DNA from: Actinomadura sp. J1-007
GTDB taxonomy: Bacteria > Actinomycetota > Actinomycetes > Streptosporangiales > Streptosporangiaceae
NCBI RefSeq assembly: GCF_009793335.1
Contig: NZ_WING01000002.1
Location: 1,531,011 to 1,595,010 of the forward strand
Reading direction: 5' to 3'
Length of the DNA stretch: 64,000 nt
The notes below the pieces were generated by a model. That model ran no database searches, was not told the origin of the DNA, and saw only the letters and a program-made list of their open reading frames with translations. Below are positions 57,138 to 64,000 of this stretch, in pieces. The position numbers were made by a program, and so were the translations under genes. The first letter of the stretch is position 1, and every line of letters starts with the position of its first letter.

Positions 57138-57342
57138 AGGTCCTCCTCGTCGCACAGCAGTTCGTCGCGGACGGCGGTGATGAGGGCGCGCAGCGACACG
57201 TGCACCAGGTCGACCTCGGCGATCGAGATGACCAGATCGCCGGTCAGGACCACTCCCCGGCCAGCAGCCGGTCCAGCAGGTCGACCAGCGCGACGCGCTC
57301 CATCGGCGCCCCGGCGCGGCCGGTGTCGAGGTCGACGGTCAT
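57134..57342 (-). CDS. gvpS: Gas vesicle protein, GvpS/GvpA family (one frameshift)
   Basis: The ATG overlaps the gvpL stop (ATGA) and the TGA overlaps gvpK. The product reads MERVALVDLLDRLLAGG then VVLTGDLVISIAEVDLVHVSLRALI and TAVRDELLCDEEDL, once one G is restored at the run at 57255-57258. This is a GvpA-like core, and its place before gvpK matches gvpS in Streptomyces clusters. About 69 residues. Confidence 0.78.
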
Positions 57343-58223
57343 GCCGGACGGCCCGCGGCGGGGGTGGTCTCGTCGGTGTCGATGAACGAGTACGGCGGCC
57401 AGGGGCCGGTCAGCTCGATCCCGATGCCGGGCAGCCGCGCGTCGATGCGGCGCGCGGCGTCCGCGAACGCCTCGACCCGCTCGTCGTCCAGCAGGTACGC
57501 GACGTTGAGGATCTGGGTGCCGTCGTGGCCGGACAGGCGGGGGTCCTGCGCGGGGTGCTGGCGGGACGCCACGGCGTGGTCGCCGAGTTCGGCGTGGATC
57601 TCCTGCGCCTGGGCGGTGACGCGGCGGCCGGCGTCCTCGCGGCGGCGTCGCTGGCTCTGCCTGCGGCGCAGGTACGCGGTCCCGGCGCCCTCCGCCCCGC
57701 CGCCCGCGCTCTCGCCGCCCGTGCTTCCGCCCGCCGCGTCGGGGGCGGCGGGCGGGGATGGCGGCGCGGGCTCGGCGGGCTCGGCCGGGTCGTCTCCCTG
57801 GAGGGCCTCGGCGTAGGCGTACGCCTTGACGCCCCATTCCGAACGGCCCCGGATGCGGTCCAGCACCAGCGCGAACCGCTCGCGGTCCTCGGCGAGCACC
57901 TGCCCGACGCGTTCCTCGTCGCGGTAGATCGTCGCGATCCGCACGGGCGCGGTGGGCGCGGCGCGGGCGGCGCGGTCGACGACCTCGTGGTGGGCGCGGG
58001 CGGTGGCCTCCAGCCAGTCGAGGTCCTCCAGGCGCTCGCGCAGGGCCCGTTCGCCGAACTCCTCCAGCCGTACGGTGCTGATCAGCGCGGTCAGCCCGGC
58101 GGCGTCGAGGGCGCGGACGGGGGCGCCCGCCACGCCCTCGGCGCCCTCCAGCACGGCGGGGTCCAGCCCGCGCGCGACCCCGTACAGGTACACGGCGGTG
58201 TCGACGGCGGTGTCGTCGGTCAC
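57339..58223 (-). CDS. gvpL: Gas vesicle protein GvpL (GvpL/GvpF family)
   Basis: The GTG at 58223 follows GGGGAGGG and gives 294 residues; a TTG at 58247 overlapping gvpJ is possible. The fold markers are VYLYGVARGLDPA, LTALISTVRLEEFGERALRERL, PVRIATIYRDEERVGQVLAEDRERFALVL, WGVKAYAYAEAL and ELTGPWPPYSFID. A Pro/Gly/Ala insert lies between residues 165 and 200, followed by an Arg-rich coiled segment. GvpL and GvpF have the same ferredoxin-like domains and help nucleate or assemble gas vesicles. Confidence 0.92.
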   Translation of the reverse strand: MTDDTAVDTAVYLYGVARGLDPAVLEGAEGVAGAPVRALDAAGLTALISTVRLEEFGERALRERLEDLDWLEATARAHHEVVDRAARAAPTAPVRIATIYRDEERVGQVLAEDRERFALVLDRIRGRSEWGVKAYAYAEALQGDDPAEPAEPAPPSPPAAPDAAGGSTGGESAGGGAEGAGTAYLRRRQSQRRRREDAGRRVTAQAQEIHAELGDHAVASRQHPAQDPRLSGHDGTQILNVAYLLDDERVEAFADAARRIDARLPGIGIELTGPWPPYSFIDTDETTPAAGRPA

Positions 58224-58243
58224 GGTCGTTCGCCCTCCCCTGG

Positions 58244-58813
58244 TCAAGCGCGCCCCCGGTCGGCGGGGCCGTCGGGCGCGTCACGTTCGTCGGACGCCTC
58301 GGACGCCTTCGACGTCTTCTTCGTTCTCGCCGCGGTCTTGCGCGCCGCGGCGGGCTCCGCGGGCGCGGCGGGCGGGTCGTCCCCGGGTTCGGCGGCGGCC
58401 TCCAGGGCGGCCAGGCGTTCGCGCAGCAGCCGGTTCTCGCGCAGGAGCTCGTCGTGTTCGCCGTGCCCGTCCGGGGCGGTGAGCCCGGCCGGTTCGGCCT
58501 CGGCCTGGACGGCCGCCGCGCCGCCTCCGTCGGCGGCGGCCTGGTTCTTGCGGGCGCCCGAGGACAGCGACGGGTCGTGCTCCCACCAGTCGATGCCCAT
58601 CTCCTTGGCGCGGTCGACCGAGGCGACCAGGAGCCGCAGTTTGATCGTCAGCAGCTCGATGTCCAGGAGGTTCACCCGGATGTCGCCGACGATCACGATG
58701 CCCTTGTCCAGGATGCGTTCCAGCAGGTCGGCCAGGTTGGCGCCGCCCTGCGGCTGCTGTCCCGACACGCTGCGGGCCGGGGAACGGCCTCCGGTCCAGG
58801 AGATGTCGCTCAA
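58244..58813 (-). CDS. gvpJ: Gas vesicle protein GvpJ (GvpA family)
   Basis: The TTG at 58813 follows AGGAGC and gives 189 residues. The GvpA-like core ANLADLLERILDKGIVIVGD, IRVNLLDIELLTIKLRLLVASVDRAKEMG and IDWWEHDPSLSS is followed by a tail of 100 residues with a predicted coiled coil (LLRENRLLRERLAALEAA) and a Lys/Ala/Asp-rich end. The WWEHDP motif marks GvpJ rather than GvpA. It probably acts at the vesicle tip during nucleation. Confidence 0.92.
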   Translation of the reverse strand: MSDISWTGGRSPARSVSGQQPQGGANLADLLERILDKGIVIVGDIRVNLLDIELLTIKLRLLVASVDRAKEMGIDWWEHDPSLSSGARKNQAAADGGGAAAVQAEAEPAGLTAPDGHGEHDELLRENRLLRERLAALEAAAEPGDDPPAAPAEPAAARKTAARTKKTSKASEASDERDAPDGPADRGRA

Positions 58814-58817
58814 CGGT

Positions 58818-59075
58818 TCAGCTCCTCTCCACTCGTCCGCGCGCGTAGCGGCTCGCGCGCCGGTACGCGACCAGTTCGCCCTCGTCGTCGACCTGGGTCT
58901 CGTAGATCGCGAGGATGTCGGCCGAGTCGGGGATTCGGTGGGTCTCGACGATCTCCACGGTCACCTGCCAGCCGTCGCCGGTGCGCTCGATGCCGACGAC
59001 GCCCTCGGCGTCGCGGCCGGTCATGTCGGTGACGTGCCGTACGGCCTGCTTGGCGGCCTCTGACGCGGACAGCAT
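58818..59075 (-). CDS. gvpO: Gas vesicle protein GvpO
   Basis: The 85-residue protein has AAKQAVRHVTDMTGRDAEGV, WQVTVEIVETHRIPDSADIL and AIYETQVDDEGELVAYRRASRYARGR, the GvpO domain without the acidic N-terminal tail of some Streptomyces forms. It starts 2 bases after the gvpG stop (59078). In Streptomyces gvpO commonly precedes gvpA, so its place here, after gvpG, is a rearranged order. Confidence 0.92.
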   Translation of the reverse strand: MLSASEAAKQAVRHVTDMTGRDAEGVVGIERTGDGWQVTVEIVETHRIPDSADILAIYETQVDDEGELVAYRRASRYARGRVERS

Positions 59076-59077
59076 GG

Positions 59078-59664
59078 TCAGCCTCCCTGAAGGCGTCTGT
59101 CCCGGTCCCCGCGCCGGTCGGCGCCGCCTTCCTGGTCGGCCCCGGCCCCGTCCCGGGCGTCCATGGCGTCCGCGGCGTCCCTGCCGGGCTGTTCGTCGGG
59201 TCGTTCCTCGGGTCGTTCATCGGGCTGCGCGCCGGGCTGCGCGGCGGGCTCGGGCTGCGCGGCGGCCGGGGCGTCGGTCTCGGCGCCCGCCCCGGTGCCG
59301 GGCGCCGCCCCACCGTTCGCCGGTGCGGCGGGCGCGCCGGGCGCGGGGGCCGCCGCGTCCCCCGCGGGGCGCTGGCGGCCCCGGCCTCGGCGGAGGCCAC
59401 GGGAGCGTCGGGCGGCGGGGCGGGGGCCTGCTCCTGCGCGAGGGCGCGGCCCTCGTTGAGGCGCCGGATCAGGTCCTCCTCCCGCTCGGCGGCCTCCTCC
59501 TCCGACATCTCGCCGGAGGCGACGGCGTCGGCGATGCCCTGCATCTCCGCGGCGATGCGGCCCGGGTCGTACAGCTGAGCCTCGGCCTGCTCCTTGAGGA
59601 CCTCGGCGAGCCACACCACGCCCCGGACCGGGGCGAGCGGGAGCGTCACCAGGCCGGTGAACAT
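59078..59664 (-). CDS. gvpG: Gas vesicle protein GvpG (one frameshift)
   Basis: The ATG at 59664 follows GAGGTGGGA. The GvpG domain is FTGLVTLPLAPVRGVVWLAEVLKEQAEAQLYD and GRIAAEMQGIADAVASGEMSEEEAAEREEDLIRRL, given here in parts. After about residue 95 comes a low-complexity Ala/Pro/Glu/Arg tail; a missing base at 59359-59363 shifts the frame, and corrected it ends RGDRDRRLQGG at 59078. The tail is longer than in most GvpG proteins. GvpG supports assembly. Confidence 0.85.
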
Positions 59665-59671
59665 TCCCACC

Positions 59672-60457
59672 TCAGGCCTCCGGGACGAAGTCGTACGGCG
59701 CCAGCGGCCCGATCAGCCGGATCCGGATGCGCTCACCGTGGATCTTGCCGAGCTTGTCGACCGACTGCTCGAACTCGGTGACGCGGTCGCGTTCGACGAG
59801 GAACGAGGCGTCCAGGACGTCCTCCTCGCGCATGGGGCTGCGCCGCACGATCGCCTCGGCGGCCGGGGCCAGCGCCTCCAGGAGCACCTGCCCGTCGTCC
59901 TCGCGGCGCTGCTCGAGCGCCTGGGCGATCAGCTCGCCGAGCCGGACGCGGTCGTAGTACGCGGCGTCGGCGGCCTCGGGGGGAATGTCGCGCAGCCGCT
60001 GGTTGAGCTCGGCGATCTGCGGCTCGTCGTTCATCACCTCGCGCAGCACGACCTCCTGCACGTAGGTGCCCTTGAGGCGCAGCTCGACGCGGCCGTCGAG
60101 CTGGTCCAGGACCTGGCCGAGGCGGTCGGAGTTGGAGGCCAGTAGCTCGTCGCGGACGGCGTCGCGGCTGCTGAGCGCCGCGCCGAACCGGAACGGCAGC
60201 ACCACCACCCCGCTCTCGACCAGGGCGTCCAGGACGCGCTGGTGGGCGACGAGGTCGGCGCGCTCGCCGAGGGCGCGGCCCTGCGGCAGGTCGCTGGTCA
60301 GCGCCGCGCAGCGTTCGTGGGCGATCAGGCCGACCGGCCCGTCCTCGAGCCCGGTGAGGTTCTCGGGCAGGGACGCGTCGGCGCGGGTGACGCCGTAGAC
60401 GTACTGCGCGCCGCCGGCGGCGGGGGCCTGGGACTGGGGGGTCTGCGGATTCGTCAC
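59672..60457 (-). CDS. gvpF: Gas vesicle protein GvpF
   Basis: The GTG overlaps the gvpA stop (GTGA). The 261-residue protein has AQYVYGVTRADASLPENLTG, ALTSDLPQGRALGERADLVAHQRVLDALV and VLPFRFGAALSSRDAVRDELL. It also has GTYVQEVVLREVMNDEPQIAELN, and its end is IRIRLIGPLAPYDFVPE. It is intact. GvpF binds GvpA and is thought to chaperone it to the growing vesicle. Confidence 0.95.
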   Translation of the reverse strand: MTNPQTPQSQAPAAGGAQYVYGVTRADASLPENLTGLEDGPVGLIAHERCAALTSDLPQGRALGERADLVAHQRVLDALVESGVVVLPFRFGAALSSRDAVRDELLASNSDRLGQVLDQLDGRVELRLKGTYVQEVVLREVMNDEPQIAELNQRLRDIPPEAADAAYYDRVRLGELIAQALEQRREDDGQVLLEALAPAAEAIVRRSPMREEDVLDASFLVERDRVTEFEQSVDKLGKIHGERIRIRLIGPLAPYDFVPEA

Positions 60458-60894
60458 TGGTCGTCGTCCTCCTTCTTACGGGAGGCGCGGCGCCGCGACG
60501 GCTGCTTGTCCTCGTCCTCGCCGCCTTCCTCGGACGAGCCGAAGGTCTCCTTCAGCCGTTCCTGGGCTCCTTCCAGAGCGCCGCGCGTCTTCTTCTTCGC
60601 ACCCGACTCCTGCATGCCGCCCACGAACTGCGGCAGCCCCTGCGAGGTGCCGTCGTGGGCGATGTCGAGCCGGTTGCAGGCCTCGGCGAAGCGCAGATAG
60701 GTGTCGACGCTGGCGACGACGATCCGCACGTCCACCGTGAGGATTTCGATGCCGACCAGGGACACCCGCGCGTACAGGTCGATGACCAGGCCCTTTTCGA
60801 GGATCAGGTCGACGACGTCGGCGAGGCCGCTACCGGACCCGCCGCGCTGGTAGCTGCTGGTGCCCGAGGTCTGCTGGGCGATCGGCCCAGTCAT
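60454..60894 (-). CDS. gvpA: Major gas vesicle shell protein GvpA, with extended C-terminus
   Basis: The 146-residue protein (ATG 60894, an AGTGG site) has the shell core GLADVVDLILEKGLVIDLYARVSLVGIEILTVDVRIVVASVDTYLRFAEACNRL, in which the strands and hydrophobic face are standard. A tail of 60 residues follows with KKKTRGALEGAQERLKETFGS and an acidic then Arg/Lys-rich end. Simple GvpA proteins have about 70-75 residues plus a short tail; this tail resembles actinobacterial GvpA and may face the outside of the shell. It is the first gene of the operon. Confidence 0.93.
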   Translation of the reverse strand: MTGPIAQQTSGTSSYQRGGSGSGLADVVDLILEKGLVIDLYARVSLVGIEILTVDVRIVVASVDTYLRFAEACNRLDIAHDGTSQGLPQFVGGMQESGAKKKTRGALEGAQERLKETFGSSEEGGEDEDKQPSRRRASRKKEDDDQ

Positions 60895-61371
60895 GTCACC
60901 ACTCCTTGGTATGGGGGTCGGTGTGGTTGTGGCGTACAGCCCCCCACCTACCCGCACCGATCCACGTAAACGGGGCGTCCCTTTTCGGTCATCCACCCAC
61001 CACCTGCCACGACTCCGACTCCACCCCCTTCTCGGACGCCGCCCGGACGCCGTTCAGACGGTGTTCAGCCCCGCCGCGAGGCCCGGCGGAAGCCCCGCGA
61101 GCCCCGCTCCGAACGGGCCTCCAGCGACCCGCCGCAGCCGCGCCGAGCAACCCGCCCGCAGCCGCGCCGAGCGACGCGCCGAACGACCGCCGACGACACG
61201 TCCGCGCGGATCTCCGGAACACGTGTGAGAAAGAACAGGGCCCTGCCGGGACGTGAGTCCATGGCAGGGCCCTGAGCGGGGGATCGAGACCGGGGAACGA
61301 GGCCCGGGATCGAGGCCGGGGAACGGGGTGACCGGAACGGGCGGGACGCCGCGGCGTCCGCGGGTGGGCCG
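60895..61371. promoter_or_regulatory. gvp promoter region, 477 bases without a gene
   Basis: It holds CCACTCCTTGGTATGG just ahead of gvpA, a TTTACGTGGATCGG stretch on the gvp strand, and two copies of GCAGCCGCGCCGAGC at 61132-61146 and 61154-61168 (approximate). The hairpin at 61236 marks the upstream end. I could not define -10/-35 boxes. Confidence 0.4.
61236..61274. terminator. Perfect 12-base hairpin upstream of the gvp operon
   Basis: CAGGGCCCTGCC at 61236-61247 pairs with GGCAGGGCCCTG at 61263-61274 across 15 bases. It lies about 100 bases after the stop of the Ala-rich gene, which it probably terminates. Confidence 0.7.
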
Positions 61372-61872
61372 TCAGCGGTTCTTCAGGACGCGGCGGCCGA
61401 TGAGGAGTCCGGCTCCCGCCACCACCACGACCGGGGCCGCGCGCAGGAAGCGCCGCATGTTCATCAGCCGCACCACCCGCACCGCGCGGCCCGGCATCGC
61501 CGCGACCTGCCCGGCGGTCCGTTCCGCGCCGTGCCGCGCGCCCTCGGCGGCACGGCTCGCGCCCTGCCCGACGCGCTCGGCCGCGGCGCCGCCGGCCTTG
61601 CCCGCGGCCTTCGCCGCCGAGCCCGCCGATCCGGCCGCGCCCTTGGCCGCGTTCGACGCCCGCGCCGCCGAGCCGCCGGCCGCGTCGTTCGCCGAACCCT
61701 TCGCCGCCCCGGCCGCCTTGTCCGCGGACCCGGCCGCCTTGCGTGCGCCGCGTCCGGCACCGGCCGCGCCTCCGCGCGCGCCGCTCGCCGCGCGTCCCGC
61801 GCTCCGCCGCGCCCGACCGGCGCCCTTGCTCGTCTGCTCAGAACCCTTGCCCGAGTCCGAGGAAGTATCCAT
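61372..61872 (-). CDS. Ala/Gly/Lys-rich helical protein with C-terminal membrane anchor
   Basis: The 166-residue protein (ATG 61872) has an N-terminal Asp/Ser/Lys patch, then about 100 residues of repeated AAG-A-K/R units (GAAGAGRGARKAAGSADKA, GSAARASNAAKGAAGSAGSA). A short C-terminal region VRLMNMRRFLRAAPVVVVAG then AGLLIGRR follows, which looks like a single membrane helix. It resembles LEA- or histone-H1-like repeats by composition only. The place upstream of gvpA may be chance, but the Lys/Ala coil could act as a shell or envelope tether. Confidence 0.75.
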   Translation of the reverse strand: MDTSSDSGKGSEQTSKGAGRARRSAGRAASGARGGAAGAGRGARKAAGSADKAAGAAKGSANDAAGGSAARASNAAKGAAGSAGSAAKAAGKAGGAAAERVGQGASRAAEGARHGAERTAGQVAAMPGRAVRVVRLMNMRRFLRAAPVVVVAGAGLLIGRRVLKNR

Positions 61873-61972
61873 TGCCGCTCTCCTTCCGCCCCGCCCAGTA
61901 CCCGGCGCCGCGACGCCAAACATCATCGGGGGAAACGGACGGCGCGAGGGGACGACGGAACGGAGCGCGCCG

Positions 61973-62662
61973 TCAACGGTCCGTGACGCGCCGTACCTTC
62001 ACCGTGTTGTCGGTGCGCGTCACGGTGGTCCCGTCGGGAGCGGTCTGCGTGCGGTCGTGCTCCTCGCAGCGCAGCACCTCCCACTCCCCCTCCGGCAGTT
62101 CCAGCGCCTCCAGGACCTCCCGCGGCGACGGCAGCACGGCGCCGTGGCCGTCCTGCTCCCACGGCGGGGGCCCCGAGTGCCCGACCACCAGCAGCACCCC
62201 GCCGGGCGCGACGGCCGCGGCGGCGTCGCGCAGGATCCGCTCGCGGGGCATGTCGCCCCACGAGTGCAGGAAATGCGCCGACACCAGGTCGTACCGTCCG
62301 TCCGGGAACGACTCGGCGAGGTCGTGGCGCCGCCACTCGATCCGTTCCGCGACGCCCGCGTCCTCGGCGTGCCGCGCCGCACGGTCCAGGGCGACGCCCG
62401 AGACGTCCACCGCGGTCACCCGCCAGCCGCGCCCGGCCAGCCAGATCGCGTCGCCGCCCTCGCCGCTGCCCAGGTCCAGCGCCGTGCCAGGCCTCAGGTC
62501 ACCGGCCTCGCGGACGAGCGTGGCGTTGGGCTCCCCGCTCCAGACCCGCTCGCTCTCGCTGTAGCGGGCGTCCCACATCTCCTCGGCCGAGCCGTTCTCC
62601 TGCCGCCTCCCGCCCGAACCCCCATGCCCGTGTGCGTGTGCGTCCTGGTTGTCGACGCTCAT
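61973..62662 (-). CDS. SAM-dependent methyltransferase, class I
   Basis: GGAGG precedes the ATG at 62662. The 229-residue protein has a His/Gly-rich head, WDARYSESERVWSGEPNATLV, the SAM site ALDLGSGEGGDAIWLAGRGWRVTAVDVSG, VSAHFLHSWGDMPRERILRD and GGVLLVVGHSGPPPW. It belongs to the tellurite/thiopurine-like group of small methyltransferases (TehB-like motif RYSES). It is intact. Its substrate is not known. Confidence 0.9.
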   Translation of the reverse strand: MSVDNQDAHAHGHGGSGGRRQENGSAEEMWDARYSESERVWSGEPNATLVREAGDLRPGTALDLGSGEGGDAIWLAGRGWRVTAVDVSGVALDRAARHAEDAGVAERIEWRRHDLAESFPDGRYDLVSAHFLHSWGDMPRERILRDAAAAVAPGGVLLVVGHSGPPPWEQDGHGAVLPSPREVLEALELPEGEWEVLRCEEHDRTQTAPDGTTVTRTDNTVKVRRVTDR

Positions 62663-62805
62663 CGTCGCCTCCTGCTCGCAGTCGTCCGCGGCCTCGCCGC
62701 CGCCCATGGAGATACTGCGCGCACCCGGCACCGAACGACAAACCCGCTTGCCGATCCAGCAAAACCCGTCCGGTCAGCGGCCCGTCCGGTCAAGGGTCCG
62801 TCCGG

Positions 62806-63476
62806 TCAGCGGCCCGGCGCGGGCTCGGCCGCCAGCCACCCCGCGAGCCCCAGCATCACCGAACCCGCCGCCACGTCCACCCACCGCCGTACGCGCCGTC
62901 CCAGGGCCAGCGCGCCCAGCCGTCCGCCCGCCGCCGCGTAGCAGCACGCGCACCCGAACTCCACCGCGATGTACGCCGCGCCCAGCGCCAGCAACGCGCC
63001 CGCGACACCGCCGCCTGCCGCGGCGCCGCCCGCCGCGCCGTCCCCGGGGCCGCCACGAACTGCGGCAGGAACACCGTGAACAGGATCAGCGCCTTCGGGT
63101 TGGCCGCCGCCACCACGAACTCCTGCCGCGCCAGCCGCCACGCCGACGCCCCGTCTGCCGCCGCGCCGCCGTCCTCGGGCCCGCGCCCGGCCGTGCGGAT
63201 CGTCCGCAGCCCGAGCCACCCCAGGTACGCCACCCCGCACCACTTCAGCACCGCGAACACCACCGCCGACGCCGCCAGCAGCGCCCCCAGCCCGGCCGCG
63301 ACCGCCACCACCATCAGCGCGAACGCCGCGAACCGTCCCGCCGACGCGCCGATCGCCGCCCCCGGCCCGTACCGGAAGCCGTTGCGCAGCGCCAGAAGCT
63401 GGTTGGCGCCCGGCGCCGCGGCGACCAGCACCGCGGCGGGAACGAACGCCGCCCAATGCACCATCCCGATCATCAC
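62806..63476 (-). CDS. LysE/RhtB family amino acid exporter (one frameshift)
   Basis: The protein starts MVHWAAFVPAAVLVAAAPGANQLLALRNGFRYGPGAAIGA and has the pattern of RhtB proteins with KWCGVAYLGWLGLRTIR and FVVAAANPKALILFTVFLPQFV. A missing base at 63042-63045 shifts the last 75 residues to VAGALLALGAAYIAVEFGCACCYAAAG and RRWVDVAAGSVMLGLAGWLA. Six membrane segments overall, about 223 residues. The ATG at 63476 or the next Met may be used. The exported compound is unknown. Confidence 0.87.
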
Positions 63477-63570
63477 CCGCCCCTACCCCGGGCCGCGCCC
63501 CCTCACCCGGCACCCCGACCCGCGCGGCGTCCCCCGGACGCGGCGTCCCCCGGGCGAGGCGGACGCGGCG

Positions 63571-63645
63571 GGCGGAGCGGGCGGAGCGGGCGGAGCGGGC
63601 GGAGCGGGCGGAGCGGGCGGAGCGGCGGAGCGGGCGGAGCGGCGG
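63571..63645. repeat. 10-base tandem repeat next to a stop codon
   Basis: About seven copies of GGCGGAGCGG-type units, two shortened by one base, run up to the stop of the last gene at 63646. Confidence 0.85.
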
Positions 63646-64000
63646 TCAGGCTCCGGGGACCGTCAGCACATAGTCGACCGACACCCGGAGGGTCTCGTTC
63701 GTCCCTCGGATCGCGACCCGGTGCGTACCCGGCGACAGCGGCGGCGCCGACGCCCACAGCCCGCAGCCGTACCCGCCGAACGCGCCGCCCTCCCGCGTCA
63801 CCGGATTGCGCGGCACACCCGACGCCCGCACCGGAACGCCGCGCCACCGCAGCACCGGCCGCGCGGCCCGTCCACCGTCATCCGGCCCGTCGCGCCCGAC
63901 AGGAACCGCACGCAGGCGGCCTCCGAGTCGCCCACCTGGTTGACCAGCGGCGCGACCAGCGTCCGTCCCGCCGGGACCGTGCAGCGCCGCACGGCCTCCC
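63646..64000 (-). CDS. Unknown, probably secreted protein, C-terminal part (one frameshift; cut by window edge)
   Basis: The frame enters at the right edge with EAVRRCTVPAGRTLVAPLVNQVGDSEAACVRFLSG. A base missing at 63867-63869 shifts it to RPVLRWRGVPVRASGVPRNP, FGGYGCGLWASAPPLSPGTHRVAIRG and NETLRVSVDYVLTVPGA, ending at 63646-63648. The Cys pairs, Gly-rich loops and beta-strand pattern suggest an extracellular beta-rich domain. I do not recognise a family. Confidence 0.6.
   Translation of the reverse strand, partial: GGRAALHGPGGTDAGRAAGQPGGRLGGRLRAVPVGRDGPDDGGRAARPVLRWRGVPVRASGVPRNPVTREGGAFGGYGCGLWASAPPLSPGTHRVAIRGTNETLRVSVDYVLTVPGA

Noticed and set aside
62765..62814. Three CCGTCCGGTCA repeats near the LysE stop
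   Set aside because: Short, partly overlapping the stop codon region, with no sign of function.

Overview
The window is very GC-rich DNA from an actinomycete. Several conserved families fit an actinobacterium: SigE-type ECF sigma factors, a CU044_5270-type protein, DUF1707, a CGNR regulator, LuxR-type two-component pairs and a Streptomyces-type gas vesicle set. The mix suggests a Streptosporangiales or Thermomonosporaceae-like genome, but the species is inference. At least 35 genes or gene ends are broken by single-base shifts. Nearly all shifts are a missing G or C in a short G/C run, so I read them as sequence errors, give whole-gene spans, and note each break.

Layout. 1-10.8 kb: end of an unknown gene, a DoxX protein, an ABC exporter pair, a small acyl-chain locus (KAS III divergent from an acyltransferase and acyl-CoA oxidase), terD, ridA and a GNAT gene. 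11-29 kb: accessory metabolism and regulators. These are an acyl-CoA ligase, HAD-IIA phosphatase, TetR-SnoaL pair, YigZ, GlxA-like regulator, isochorismatase family protein, LysR with a divergent SnoaL-like gene, PP2C phosphatase, CGNR regulator divergent from an EamA exporter, secreted serine hydrolase, haloacetate-dehalogenase-like hydrolase, and TetR-membrane protein pair. 29-41 kb: a DksA-like protein, an ECF sigma factor coupled to a DNA-alkylation repair protein, two divergent two-component systems, and an ABC transporter that shares a TGAC-N4-GTCA operator with them, then PAP2 and DedA proteins.

41-50 kb looks like the replication terminus. A site at 47815-47842 has the arm-centre-arm structure of a XerCD dif site, a tyrosine recombinase lies about 0.9 kb to its left, and strand composition flips from C-rich to G-rich across it.

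50.7-61 kb: cydABDC (cytochrome bd and its assembly exporter) runs rightward and meets a leftward gas vesicle operon, gvpA-F-G-O-J-L-S-K, at paired hairpins. Both systems suit low oxygen or standing water. The right end holds an Ala-rich helical protein, a methyltransferase, a LysE exporter and the end of an unknown gene.

Many neighbouring genes overlap by ATGA or GTGA, so translational coupling is common here and helps place starts.
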